From positions 16,522,501 to 16,586,500 of the forward strand of contig OY821770.1 of NCBI GenBank assembly GCA_963682175.1: a stretch of 64,000 nucleotides of DNA, given 5' to 3'. The notes beneath the pieces were generated by a model that ran no database searches, was not told where the DNA came from, and saw only the letters and a list, made by a program, of their open reading frames with translations. Every line of letters starts with the position of its first letter. The stretch's first letter is position 1. This document shows positions 37,741 to 49,794 of the stretch, one piece after another. The position numbers were made by a program, and so were the translations under genes. This stretch comes from Triglochin maritima. Its lineage: Eukaryota; Streptophyta; Magnoliopsida; Alismatales; Juncaginaceae.

Positions 37741-37848
37741 GAGAATCAACTTCATCATCCCTAAGTGCGAAAATAATTAATCTATCTGCGTCTATCGTTC
37801 TCTCTCCCACTCACTCTCTATCTCACTCGTGCAAAAATCACACGAGAT

Positions 37849-40683
37849 TAATGGTAGGTATCAGGTCTGGCCGGAGCCTAGCCCGTTTCAAGGGTTGCGG
37901 GCCCGGCCCGACCTGGGGCCCATGGTGGGCCGAACGGGCCGGGCCGGATCAGTCGGGTCGGGTTCGATTGAATTCAGGTATTGTCGGTCAAATTTGCATA
38001 TATTCATATAAATGTCATAACTTATAAATTTTCAATAAAAACACTATCAAATTAAAATTTCAACAAAATAATCAGTTCATCGACGTCATTGCCTCACCAA
38101 CTACCCCGTCTACTCATCCTAACCCACAGTGAAATTTTATTAAGTACAAATTACTTACAATAATACAATTTATAATATATTAAGCATTATAATTGTATAT
38201 AGTTTATTCGTCTTCGTCGGTGCTCTCATTGATTTGCATGTTCTGCATTCTCTATTCCACGTCTAACCAATCATTTAATCAAACACTTGTCTCTAGTGAT
38301 TTAGCGGATGTGTTGCGCCTCTTATCAGTCAAAACTCGTTTACCTGCGCTAAATGCAACCTTAGATGCCGCAGTTGACGTCGGCGGAGTTAGTAAATCAC
38401 GTGCTAATAAATAAACTATTGGAAATCTAGCATAGTTAGATTTCCACAAGTTTAAAACATCAAAAGATTTGGAATCTGCATTAGTTAAGTACATATCCAT
38501 ATTTAAATATGCATCTAATTCGTTGTGTGATTCAGTTTGTTCTAATCTTAATCTTTTTTGATTTAACCAATTCCATCGAAAGTTTTCATCATCATCTTCA
38601 TCTAAAAGGTGTTGTTGAGATGATGATGAACTAGCAATGTTTGAGCCCATTTGATTAACATTTTGTAATCGTTCATATAAACTAAAAAATCTATTAAGGT
38701 GAGTTTAATCTGTTTTAAGTAATCTTCATAATTTATATTTTCAAATATAGTTTCTAAATAAATTTGTAAACCGATCATTCTAAATTTAGGATCCATGACA
38801 AAAGCTAAACAAAAAAAATAGTGGGGGAGGTTTCCAATATTTATTAAACTTAGCTTCCATTACATTAATAATTTCTATAAAACTACCATTATTCTTTTAT
38901 TTGTTAAATACTTTAGTAATTGGAAGTAATTCAGATATAAATAAGTTAGTAGTTGTGTAATATGTTCCACTAAATGTGTTTGTGAAGTTGAAAAAGGGTT
39001 TCAAAAAATCTAACATAATTTTACAATTTTCCCAATAAGATTAGTTAAAATCCTATCATTTTGTTTTTCATTATAAAAAATTATAATCAAAGATTTATAA
39101 GGAAAACAACATTTCAACATTTCATAAGTAGAGCTCCATCTACGAGGGACGTCTAATTTAAATTTTCTAGGTCTAACATCATTACTCGAGCACAATTCTC
39201 TAAATTGTTGATATCTATATGTACTATTATTACCAAAATATGTGATAACATCTCTAATATTTTGCAAATAAGGTTTTATTATTTCAAGTCCATCTTGTAC
39301 AATTAAGTTTAAAACATGACAAACACATCTAATATGAAAAGGAATATCATCTAAGTGTGGATTACATAATGTTACAAGTAATTCTACTGCTCCGGAATTA
39401 TTACTAGCATTGTCAAAAGAAATTGCACAAAATTTATTTGTTATTGAATATGCATGCAGTACATCTCTTATTTGGTAATATAATCATAGTAGTATGTGGG
39501 TGCAAAATCGGTACATAAGATATAATATCCTATGTAAAACCCATGAATTATCTAAAAAATGAGCAGTTATGCAATAAAGTGAAAACTAGATTCTGAGGTC
39601 CAAATATCACTTGTCAATGCTATATTATAATGCATTGATGCAAATGTATTAATTAAGTCTATTTCCCTTTTATCATATTTTGTAGTTGCAGCAACCCATA
39701 ATGTGCGACCGGAAAATGGTTGAAATTGTGGATTATGGTAAGTAAATGCCTTTCTAAGATTTGGAGATTCAACTTGGCTAAATGATAGTTCATCTCTAAT
39801 TATATAATCAACAATTACGTGTCTACCTTTAATTGGATCATATTTCTTAGTTTTTAATGTTTCAGAACTAGAGTCTAAAATAGATTGTTGTGAACTAGAT
39901 GCTCCAACATTCCTAAGTTTATATTTTTTGCATGTCTACTAAGATGAGCGGTTCCTCCGACACCAGATGTAGTAAGTTGGGCACCACGTATTTTACATAT
40001 ATCCCATTCTTTTCCATTTTTATCTTGCGATATTTGAACCTGACTAGTTCTTCTTCTACTACTTTTGCTTCTACTTAATGAACTAACAAGTGGATTACTA
40101 ACCCCCTCAGGTTCAGGTGAAGAATTAATTGATGGGTCGGATGCCATGAAAATTAAAAAATAGGCAAACAAAAATATAATTTTTCTAACCAACGATAGAT
40201 TCATGATAATTAATCAAATAAACTAATTATACTAAACAAAGTAAAGGGTAAAGAAATGCAAACTAAATGGTGAGAAACGGAGAAGATTGTGTCGTGCGTC
40301 AGCGTGTCGCGAAATCGGATGAACTGAGCAGCAACTTTAGGCTTTTGCTCAAACTCGAATTCTCGACCTACTTAATCTTAGTGAATGATTAAGAATATTG
40401 GAATTTGGAAGTGAAAAAGATTAAAAAAAGAAGAATGAATGTGAATAAATGAATGTAATGGAGGTTTATATAGTTTTGTTGTAATGACATTTCGTAAATA
40501 ATTAAGGGACGTTTGTAATAACAAAAAACAACGCCTAAAACAGTAGTTGACTTACTGTGCTGACGTCAGCGATGAGGTCAACACAGTATAAAAAAAACAA
40601 CGGCTCTTAGAGCCGTTGGGAACAGTAACGGGCCCGCTGGAGCCTGTTTATTTTGCGTCGGTCCGACCAGACACCCACCTTTA
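37849..40683 (-). mobile_element. hAT transposon, full length but inactive
   Basis: A 2835-bp element is flanked by an exact 8-bp duplication, cacgagat (37841-37848 and 40684-40691). The ends TAATGGTAGGTATCAGGTCTGG and, inverted, TAAAGGTGGGTGTCTGGTCGG are imperfect terminal repeats. The left subterminal region is rich in gggccgggcc, as in many plant hAT elements. It holds one transposase pseudogene on the minus strand. Its TIR differs from that of the two MITEs (TAGGGGTGCAA), so it is not their obvious source. Confidence 0.9.
38279..40204 (-). pseudogene. hAT transposase
   Basis: In order on the minus strand: a damaged BED-type zinc finger near 40000 (EWDICKIRGAQL with an Arg where a Cys is expected, then HLSRH), the first catalytic Asp in ALTSDIWTS (about 39606), the second in AISFDNASNN (about 39410) followed by RCVCHVLNLIVQDGL, then LDVPRRWSSTYEML (39130), and the C-terminal dimerisation domain with FDVLNLWKSNYARFP and LARDLLTPPTST. 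The catalytic Glu expected in ASE.AFS is Lys (AAG at 38360-38362). Frameshifts, for example just after SESSFHF, and stops break the frame. hAT transposases cut and paste elements with 8-bp target duplications. Confidence 0.9.
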
Positions 40684-40998
40684 CACGAGATTGAGGAAGA
40701 ATCAACAGGATGAAAGAGAAGATTTTCATGAAAACCCTCAAAGATTTGCATCAGTTTAACCGGATCTTGGAAAGGAAAAGTAACCTTTTTATATCTTCTC
40801 CAGCGTAATCGGGTCGGCCACTCTTATCGAATAAAACCGAAAGAAAAACCTGGCTGGTCCGTATTAAAGATCCAGGCTAAATAAAGCCCAATAATACAGT
40901 TGTTACCGTATTACATGTATGAAAGCCCAAAGGCACTAACCATACAACAGCAAAGCAATGTATAGGGAAAGAGTTAACTAACATAACTTCCAAAACTC

Positions 40999-41388
40999 AC
41001 CCCTCAAATTGGTCTGTGAATGTCATTCATACCCAATTTGCCAAGTAACTTCTTAAACTGATTTCCTCCCAGTGGTTTGGTGAAACTATCAGCTGGTTGT
41101 TCCAAAGTGGATATTTGTCTAATCTTGATTCTCCATTCTAAATTTTGTTTCTGTCATGATAAACCGGATTTACTGCAATGTAGAGTGCAACATTATTATA
41201 ATAGAACAACAAGGCAAGTTCTTCAACATTTACATTCAAACATTTTGGTAGAAATCTCAACTAGGTAGCTTCATGACCCTATATTCAGCTTCACATGAGG
41301 ATTTGGAAACAACTGTCTATTTCTTGGATTTCCATGAAATCAAAGAGTCACCCAAGAACACACAAAAGCTTGTGACAAATCTCCTACC
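40999..41388 (-). pseudogene. Copia RNase H C-terminal fragment
   Basis: The minus strand encodes FCVFLGDSLISWKSKK, then a stop, then SSCEAEYRVM, and further on ADSFTKPLGGNQFKKLLGKL and NDIHRP before a terminal stop. This is the end of a Ty1/copia pol (RNase H with its SEAEYR motif, then the DxFTKPL tail). Introduced stops show it is dead. It is the left half of a relic whose other half is 42788-43135, separated by a solo LTR. Confidence 0.85.
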
Positions 41389-42782
41389 TGTTGGCTTTTT
41401 GGCCTTAATCTATGTTTTGATGATTTAATTAACCTAATCTTAATTATGATCATGTAGAGTAGCACACTTATTGCATTGCACATATATTGCTTTGTGCTAA
41501 CCTCTACAGGTGATAAAATCAACTTAAACACACACTAGGTTCCTCATAGAAGTCACACACGAAATTTCACATAATTTGGACTTCAATAGATCACCCAAAC
41601 TTAGACCGGAAAACACCAAACCTGAACCCTAACTGTCTGCCCACATTCGGTCGACCGATACAGGCCGTTCGGTCGACCGGATGATCAATTAATCTTGTTT
41701 GCGTTTCCCTGTCTTGTTTCGGTCGACTGCACCATTTCTTTCGGTCGACCGTTTGTGCTTATTTTCCCGACCGTTACTTTTGTCGTATATACCCAACGGT
41801 CGTATTCGTATTAAACCAATAATACCCCCAAATACATTTTATGTATCAGTCGACCGAGGACCACGATCGGTCGACCGTTTGTCCATCTCTTGACAAACTC
41901 GAATCTCCTGTTGAAAAACGGTCGACCGCTAGACTTTTTTCGGTCGACCGATTCTCCAATTGTTGTCAACCCCAAAGTGCCTGGACGAAATCGGTCGAAC
42001 GTACCCCTTTCTTGTGTTCGACCAATGACTTAAGTTTTCCTAAGTCGCAGCGTTGGGCGGTCAACCGTTGCTTAACCGGTCGACCGAACTTGGTGCAAAA
42101 CTGCCAAACGGTCGACCGTTCTTCCGGTTTTGGTCGACCGAATTCAGCCAGAATTGGGTCCTGCGTTTTCTGTTTTGTGTAATCATACATCAACTCATAC
42201 CCAATCAATCTCAACGGCTCTATTCTCTCTAATGGCTATATAAGGAGTTGTAAAACACATTTTAACACAACTCTCCCACTACAAACTTGTCCCAAACATT
42301 AGAGAGAATCCCAAACACTCAAAGCCTCAAATTTCCACACTTAGTGATCAATTCCTTAATCCTACTCAAGTGTGCTCAAGCTTAGAGAGTGTTGCTCCAC
42401 TCATATTGTTGTTGTCAAAGGAAGCAAGGACTTCGGTGAAAGCCCGAAGTGTTCCTCTCGGTTTGTGAGAGAAGAAAGTCAAGCTCGCGAGGTTGTTCGC
42501 GGAGTTTGTTTTGTAAAAGGCGTTCTCTCCCGGTCCGGAACGGGGAGTGGTTAGTGAAGACGTAGGCGGAGCTCGCGGAGTCGAGCGGAGCTTACAAGAG
42601 AGGACTAGGACCCGGGTGGGGTGCCGAACCTCTATAAAAATCGACGCGTCTTTGTGGTTTGCATTATTTCTTACTTGCTCGTTTAATTGTTTAAATTCCG
42701 CTGCATATAACTCCATCGATAAAACGAGTAGGTGATTAATTTAAAAAGTGATTAGTGGACCCATAACCCACACGATCCTACA
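41389..42782 (+). mobile_element. Complete SIRE-like solo LTR
   Basis: 1394 bp from TGTTGGCTTTTTGGCC to ACGATCCTACA, with an exact 5-bp duplication, ctacc (41384-41388 and 42783-42787). It is inserted in the RNase H frame of a copia relic; without it the relic reads on as TSSVGSRRF. It shows U3 with the paired-palindrome array, a TATA box (ggctatataaggag near 42235), a GC-rich U5 and a CA end, so it is the best template for this LTR family. The opposite strand at 42366-42716 is open but is not a gene. Confidence 0.95.
41648..42140. promoter_or_regulatory. Paired CGGTCGACCG palindrome array, solo LTR
   Basis: Nine exact GGTCGACC cores and several one-base variants form seven pairs. Spacers between the 10-bp sites are 12, 12, 11, 12, 12, 9 and 12 bp. 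Examples are the pair around 41648/41670 and the pair around 42107/42131. All lie in U3, about 100 bp or more upstream of the TATA box. Confidence 0.85.
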
Positions 42783-42787
42783 CTACC

Positions 42788-43135
42788 GACAGAAGATGTA
42801 GCCTAATCTGAATCACTGAATCTTAAGGTTAGAATTGGAGTTTCTCTTGAATATCAACCCTTGCCCTGGTGAGCCCTTAAGGTCCGTAAGTACTCTATAA
42901 GCTGCATCCAAATGATTTTGTTCTAGGTTCTGCATGTGCTGGCTAAGGGTCTCGACTACATTACATATGTTTTCTTTGCTTAAAGTCAGATAAATGAATC
43001 TTCCAATCATTCTCCTGTACATGATGGATCAATAAACTTCTTACTGCTATCAAATTTGAAATGTTGTCCCATAGGTGTCTTAGCTGGTTTAAATCCGAGT
43101 AACCATGTTCTTGTCAACAAGTTATTGTTGATACA
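42788..43135 (-). pseudogene. Copia RT/RNase H linker fragment
   Basis: The minus strand reads AKTPMGQHFKFDSSKK, then after a frame change YRRMIGRFIYLTLSKENICN, VVETLSQHMQNLEQNHLDAA and RVLTDLKGSPGQG, then DSD before the LTR insertion. These are the standard copia motifs after RT (YR.L.G.LIYL, LSQ.M, AA.RVL.YLKGSPG.G, DSDWA). It is old and broken. With 40999-41388 and the LTR at 37741-40983 it forms one relic. Confidence 0.85.
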
Positions 43136-43296
43136 ATTACAAATATAATCATGTAATAAAATGGGTTACAGATGTCGAATAAATAATTTAGTAGAATCCA
43201 GAATAAGCCAACATACAAAATCATGTTTGAACAACAAATAATGAAGTATAATGATCAGAAAACACCTTACAAACCGAGTCGTGAATTCCCACTTAC

Positions 43297-43404
43297 CTTA
43301 GAGAAAATATCGTCCTCACGTACTAGTGCAATGGGTCTGGCGCTTTTCTCCAAGGATAGAATTGTTCCTTTGTTGAACGAGAGCACACCAGAGCCGACGA
43401 ACCT
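43297..43404 (-). pseudogene. Possible orphan exon, 36 codons
   Basis: On the minus strand an acceptor-like ttgatatactttag is followed by an open 108-nt segment encoding RFVGSGVLSFNKGTILSLEK and 16 more residues, ending in AAG|GTAAGT. Both edges fit plant splice sites and the length is a multiple of three. I do not recognise the protein. No partner exon is visible, and the sequence beyond the donor runs into the copia relic. Confidence 0.25.
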
Positions 43405-43590
43405 CTAAAGTATATCAAAATCTCGCAAGAATCAACCGCCGGAGAACACTTGAATTCATGGAAACAAAAATCGCCGAAGTGGTTTTTCGTTGAGAGAAAG
43501 GTAGATAAAAGACGTATATTTCATAGGTGGATTGCAAGACATTTTATAATAGTCTATGCACAAAAATAGGACCCCTTAACCCCACAAACT

Positions 43591-45640
43591 TGTAGGATTT
43601 CAAGTTTAATTGTACATATTTATTTTCGAAATTTTTATGCACAATAAGGATCAATTTACAATTTTCTATGATTTATTTCATGCATGCATCAATTTGTTTC
43701 AATAACTAGTTTCAAAACTTTATTAAAACAAATATGGGCTCCGAAATTCATACCTAGAAGTTCTCTAAAACTTCTTGAAGGTTCGGAGACGTTGGGGATG
43801 CTCCTCGCTGCGCCGGATGCCTCCGAGTATTCACCAAACTCTAAACAAGATCGGAGAGAGGGAAGCTAGTCTCTCAATCTCCGATAGGGTTTAGAATCCA
43901 ATTACTAACCCCTCTTTAATTCCCTTGAGAAGATGATCTCTTAAGAACTAAAACTAAACTTAAGAATTAAGAGATTTTCGTGGAGAATTATGGAGATAGA
44001 ATTTTTGCATGAGAAAGCAATGAACGAATTAAGGAGGTAATGAGATAAACTTGTATTTATAAGTTCTCTCCAAATTACCTATTCATGTGCAACCTCTTGC
44101 CCATGATTTCATGCAAAATTCCATCTAACCATCCATTATTTAATAATAAATAATATTAGCCACGAATTAAATCAATTATGGATCAATTCCATGCATGATC
44201 TAATTAATTCTTAAATTAATTCTGCATTAACCGTCTGGACCGGTCGACCGTTTGGAGGTTCGGTTGACCGCTCGAACCAGGTGTCGATCGACCGTTCAAT
44301 AACTCGGTCGACCGTTCGTAATAGGAATTATTCCATCGCTATGTTCGGTCGACCGACCGATGACATTCGGTCGACCGTGCGAACAGATGAAAATTCCCTG
44401 TTATCGGTCGAGACATGTCCGGTCGACCGTGTCCTATCGGTCGACCGTTTACTGCTAACCGGTCGACCGTTGGAGCACTGTTCTGCAGACTTGTCAAATT
44501 TCGGTTTAACCCCTACAAAATTTGACATTTCGGGATTAGTAGTAAATTCACAACTTATGTAACATATTATCCTATGTAATGATCAATCATTACACCCCAT
44601 AACATTTACATCACATATGAATTTAATTTAGATTCTAATTATGTTATTAATCACAACATAATTTTGATTTTGCTTGTTCACCCCATGTGTCATATTTTCT
44701 ACATGAAACCCGACACATCTTATGAACTTAAAATCCCCATTTCTTGTTTCCCAGTTTTGTGGTGTGACCTATGGGAGGATCTAAACTAAGTTGGCAGTGA
44801 TATTAAGAGCTTAATATTACAAGCTATAAGCGGTATCTAGCTACACATTATAGCTCCCAATTAGTTAGATGTCTTAATTCCACTCGAACCAAAACCCGAT
44901 CCATTTAGTGATGGAGTGCACCACTTGTGTCCGTCCCTTGCCTCATGATATTAAGAATACACACAAAGTAGTATTGTGTCATCTTTGTATTAGTATTCAT
45001 TTCTTGATCTCTTCAAGCTAGTTATAAATATGTGACTTAACTCAAATCACATTGTGTACATTATAACTTTGCTTTATCAAGGGGCCCACTAATATCATCA
45101 CTCAATTAAGAGGGGCAATGATAATCTTTTGACTAACTATCTTCTCCAACGAAAGTTATGCTTAACCAACTAATGTCTTTACACTACACTCATCAATAGC
45201 TCAAGACACTAGTCTAATTAAGAACTCCTTAAGCGATCAGATATAAGTCTCATATCAAAGGACCAAGGACACAGTAAAATATTAATGACACAGAAACACA
45301 TTCCTATAATATTTTACTTGTTAGGTCAATTCGGTATACAAAAGTACTATTTTCCTCTTTTGTGTACCCGTGTTGTCACTCACTTGTAGAGCTAAAATGA
45401 TCTATGACCAACACGACAATCTTAACTCGGTAATTAATGTCCCATGTTAATTACCATGATTGCGAATATCTTTTGTTTTATGTAAACCAATATCTTTTAG
45501 AGCTCTACGGTTAAGGACCAAGAGCCTCTTCCTCAACACTTCCAAAAGACGAATAACATAAACAAGGAACAAAATGATTTCTCATTCAATTCATAATAAT
45601 TGACATTTAAAAGTAAAACTTTTAGAACACATTCCCTTCA
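43591..45640 (-). mobile_element. 3' LTR of the copia element
   Basis: On the minus strand it starts TGAAGGGAATGTGTT at 45640 and ends GAAATCCTACA at 43591. TATA (aacttataaatac) lies near 44055. The U3 palindrome array is at 44241-44469. It contains 44 bp with an extra palindrome pair near 44270-44315 that the 5' LTR lacks. Confidence 0.95.
44241..44469. promoter_or_regulatory. Palindrome array in the copia 3' LTR
   Basis: Seven exact GGTCGACC cores plus variants. Pair spacers are 10 bp (44241 with its partner), 10, 12, 5 and 12 bp (the last two sites, ending at 44469). The array lies about 170 bp upstream of the TATA box on the minus strand. The two pairs with a 12-bp spacer match the commonest geometry of the SIRE-like and gypsy LTRs. 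Confidence 0.8.
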
Positions 45641-45651
45641 ATCTCCCACTT
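45641..45651 (-). other. Polypurine tract of the copia element
   Basis: The minus strand reads AAGTGGGAGAT directly upstream of the 3' LTR start TGAAGG. Confidence 0.85.
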
Positions 45652-45724
45652 GTTATTAAAGTTTTCTTTCTCATACATACTCAATGCATAAAACAATAAT
45701 AACTAGGGTAAACCCCATTACATA

Positions 45725-48700
45725 TCAATCATCAAGCCAATCTACATGGTTCCTCAATCCCATGGACTCGAAATGCATTTCGCCCTTGGCTTGGGATAAG
45801 GGTTTTGTGAATGGATCAGCTGTGTTGCTGTTGGTGTCCACCCATAACAGATTTATTTTGCCTTCGTCGATGAGGTCACGCGTCACGAAGTACTTACGAT
45901 CCATGTACTTCACTTTGTGGTGTGATTTGAGATCCTTGATTTGCGAGATAGATGCACTATTGTCGCAAAATAGCTCTATTGGTCCCTCGCTCGAGGGAAC
46001 TACTCCAAGCTCTTCAAGGAACTTCTTAATCAACACTCCTTCCTTGTTCGCTTCAGCGACAACCATTACTTCGGAAGCAGTGGTTGAGTCGGCCGTAGTG
46101 CTTTGCTTCCAACTACGCCAACTCACAGCTCCACCATTCAGAAGGAAGACGTATCCTGATTGCGACCTTCTATCGTCTGGATCACTCATGAAACTCGCAT
46201 CCGAGTAACCTTCCGCTATTAATTCCCTTTGTCCTCCATAAACAAGAATCTTATCCCTAGTCCGGTTAAGGTACTTCAGGATATTCTTGACCGCAGTTCA
46301 ATGCTCAGGACCTGCGTTGGATTGGTGACGACTTGTCACGCTTAGAGCATACGAGACATCGGGTCTTGTGCAAGTCATCGCGTACATGATCGACCCAATT
46401 GCCGAAGCATAAGGGACATCCTTCATCTACTCTAAGTCCTTACAAGATTGAGCACGTTGAGACTTCTTGAGTTGCACACCCATACTCATTGGCACACTGC
46501 CCTTTTTGGAGTTGTTCATCTTGAACCTTTCCAAGACCTTGTCAATGTATGTACGTTGACTCAGGCCAATGAGTCTACGGGATCTATCTCGGTATATCTT
46601 GATTCCCAAGATGTATTGAGCCTCACCCATATCTTTCATTGAAAATGGAGATTTCAATGAACTTCTCGTTTGCTCAAGCAAAGGAATATGATTGCCCATA
46701 AGCAATATGTCATCGACATACAAGATTAGGAATACTACATGACTCCCACTAACCTTATTGTATATACAAGGTTCTTCCTTACTTTGAATGAAGTGAAGCT
46801 TCTTCACTTCCTCGTCAAAGCATTTGTTCCAACTCCTTGATGCTTGCTTCAATCCATAAATGGATCTTTGAAGCTTGCATACCTTCTCGCTATTCTTTGG
46901 ATCTTCAAAACCTTGAGGCGGTACCATGTACACATCCTCCTCCAAGTTCCCATCGTGAAATGCGGCAATAGCGAGCATGATCCGAATAGACTTGAACATG
47001 GCAACCGGTGAAAAAGTTTCATCATAGTCAATTCCTTGAACTTGAGTGAAACCCTTCGCTACAAGCCTTGCTTTGTAGGTTGTCAGGTTCCCATCCATGT
47101 CCATCTTCCTCTTAAAAACCCATTTATTATGAATGACCTTTTTACCTTGAGGAAGGTCAACCAAGTCCCATACTTGATTATCATACATGGATTCTATTTC
47201 GGATTCCATGGCCTTGAGCCATAGTTTGGAGTCTTCCCTCTCCATTGCTTCTTGGAAGGTCAAGGGATCATTGGTATCTAGTACCATGATTTCATGAAGT
47301 CCCAGATAAATATCGGGTTTCTTCTTTTCCCTCGTTGACCTTCTAAGTTCTTTTGGTTCTTCTCGTGTCTCTCGAACTTCTTCCACAATTTCTTGAGGAA
47401 TCGGTTCATGTTCAACTCTTGAACGTACACTTGGTGGGGACGCTTGAGATTCTCTCACAATTTCTTGTGATGGTCTATCGCTCACGCTCCCACTAACCAA
47501 AGGAATCTCGGTTGGGCCTTCATGATCTTGAATGTTATCATTCATGTCATGATCTTGTAGAGTATCTTGCGTTTCCTCAAGCACAACCCTACTCCCACTA
47601 CTTTTTACTCTTTCTAGAAATTCCTTTTCCAGAAATGTGGCATCCTCTCTACAATCACTCGATTGGAGGTGATATGCTAAAAGTAGTATCCTCTTGTCTC
47701 ACGAGGATAACCAATAAAGAAGCACTTATCCGCTTTTGGTTGAAGTTTGGTCGACATCAATCTCTTGACGTAAGCCTCACAACCCCAAATCTTGAGAAAA
47801 TTGAGCTTAGGTGTTTTACCACTCCATAGCTCATAAGGCGTTTTCTCCACGGATTTGGATGGAACATTATTTAGTGTGTAAGCCGCAGTTTGTAGTGCAT
47901 AACTCCAAAAGTAAAGAGGTAATTCCGCATGACTCATCATTGACCGAACCATGTCGAGCAATGTCTTATTCCTCCTTTCGGATACCCCATTCCACTGAGG
48001 TGTTCCGGGAGGGGTGAGTTGAGGTATACTACCAAACTCCTTTAGATATGAGTCAAATTCGGCACTTAAGTACTCACCTCCACGATCCGTTCGTAGAGAC
48101 TTGATTTTCTTGTCGAGTTGGTTATCTACTTCATTCTTGAATTCTTTGAACTTGTCGAAGGATTCACTTTTGTTTCTCATTAGATAAACATAGTCATAAC
48201 GACTATAATCATCCGTGAACGTAATGAAGTACCTGAAACCATCTCGTGCACTAGTACTCATTGGACCACATACATCGGAATGTATCAAATCCAACAAGCC
48301 ACTCGCCCTTGGGCCTTTCTTCTTGAAAGGCTTTTTGGTCATTTTTCCCATTAGACATGGTTGGCACGTCTCCAATGATTTAAAATCAAGTAGACCAAGA
48401 AGGTTAGCTTCTTGCAATTTCTTGATGCGCTTTTCATTTATGTGACCAAGACGATAGTGCCACAAGAGAGTATCATTCTCGTGAGTGGTATTAAGTCTTT
48501 TGTTATTGATATTAAAGATTAGTTTATTATTCAATTCAAGCAAATAGAGACCATTCCTTACGAACGCATTTGCATAGAAAACTCCATTCTTCGATATAGA
48601 CAAACAAGAATTTGAAATATTTATATTAAAATTATCCATATCCAGACATGATACAGAAATAATATTCTTGCTAATCGAAGGTACATAATAAACATTCTTT

Positions 48701-49794
48701 AGACATAAATTTAAACCACTACATAATTGAAGCACCACAGAACCTTGTGCAACCGCAGAAACGTTCGCACCATTTCCGACCTTCAATTCAATCTCGTTCC
48801 GTACGAGTTCCTTCCTATCCTTGAGTAGCTGCACATTAGAAACTATGTGAGCACAAGATCCGGTATCAATTACCCAATCCTGGACAGAGGTGGCTAAATT
48901 TATTTCAATAACAAATATACCTTTGGCCTTTTTGGGGCGCCGACGTTCAATCACTCCGTTGCCAAGGTCTTCCTTGTACTTGGGGCAATTTGGCCGGATG
49001 TGTCCTTTTTCACCGCAGTGAAAGCACTCCGTATTGGGAGTTGGAGATTTCTGAGATTTCCCCCTCGAGGCACTCTTATGAGCACCTCCTACTCCCTTGC
49101 TCTTGATTGAACCACTTTTGGTAGATTTGCCCTTTCCTTTACCAATCTTTTGGCTCCTCCCATGGACGGCAAGGACTTGCTTGTCTCTACCCTTGCCCAT
49201 GTCAACTTCAGCAGTTTTGAGAGCGTTGTGAAGCTCCTCAAGACTCACCCCTTTTTCACGCACGTGATAGTGCATCACAAAGTCCTTAAAGGACGGGGCT
49301 AGAGAGCCAAGAATCATATCTTCAGCAATGTCCTCGGGCATTGGTGAAGAGAGCTTTGCCAACTTCTCAAGGTATCCTTGCATCGTGAGAAAATGCATAG
49401 ATACCGATGTTCCCTCCGCCATATGGCACCTTGTGAGTGCGATGGTGGTCTTATAGTGCTCCTTTCGGGCACTATCCATGAACATCTTTGATAAAGCCTC
49501 CATGGTCTTCTTGGGTTTTGAATCCAAGTATTTCGCTTGAAGCGAGTCACCCATGGATGCTAGCATAAGACCGTGAACTTGGTTCTCTTGGTCGTCCCAC
49601 TTGGCTTTAGCCTCTTTCTCTTCATCGGTTAATCTCTCATTCCACTTTCGGATTGGACCTTCCAAAATGTGAGATAGTTTCTCAAACTTTAACACGATGT
49701 TGAGTTTGAGTTGCCAACTAATGAAGTTTGAGCCATCATTTGCTAAAGGGTGTTTTTCTATCATGGATCGTACGATAGGTTGGATGTTCGACAT
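45725..49794 (-). pseudogene. Copia gag-pol polyprotein
   Basis: The start is ATG 49794 (MSNIQPIVRSMIEK), downstream of a long leader; the upstream open codons lack gag features. Domains in order are UBN2 gag, zinc knuckle CFHCGEKGHIRPNC, protease WVIDTGSCAHI, GAG-pre-integrase LLWHYRLGHI, integrase with HSDVCGP, RTDRGGEY and NGVSERRNKT (all three catalytic residues present), RT with LYVDDILL, and RNase H with EGYSDASF and LFCDNSAS. Lesions are a stop at the end of GYYF (47677) and a frameshift about 30 codons later, a stop at 46427, and Trp-to-stop TGA at 46298-46300. In RT the segment FHDGNLEED lacks about 14 residues, including the first catalytic Asp. The element makes copies only if helped in trans. 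Confidence 0.95.

Larger units (their letters stand above)
37741..40983 (-). mobile_element. 3' LTR of a copia relic, split by a hAT element
   Basis: On the minus strand the copia pol remnant at 40999-41388 ends in a purine-rich TTGAGGGGTGAG. Shortly after, TGTTAGTTAACTC (from 40983) opens an LTR-like sequence with a TATA box (gatataaaaagg near 40785). The hAT element interrupts it, and it continues at 37848-37741 with gcacgagtgagatagagag. Removing the hAT and one copy of cacgagat restores continuous text. The LTR would be about 410 bp; its far end is uncertain. Confidence 0.5.

Noticed and set aside
42366..42716. 116-residue minus-strand ORF and plus-strand ORFs
   Set aside because: They lie inside the solo LTR 41389-42782, in its GC-rich U5.
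45684..46208. 174-residue plus-strand ORF
   Set aside because: It is antisense to the copia RNase H domain on the minus strand.
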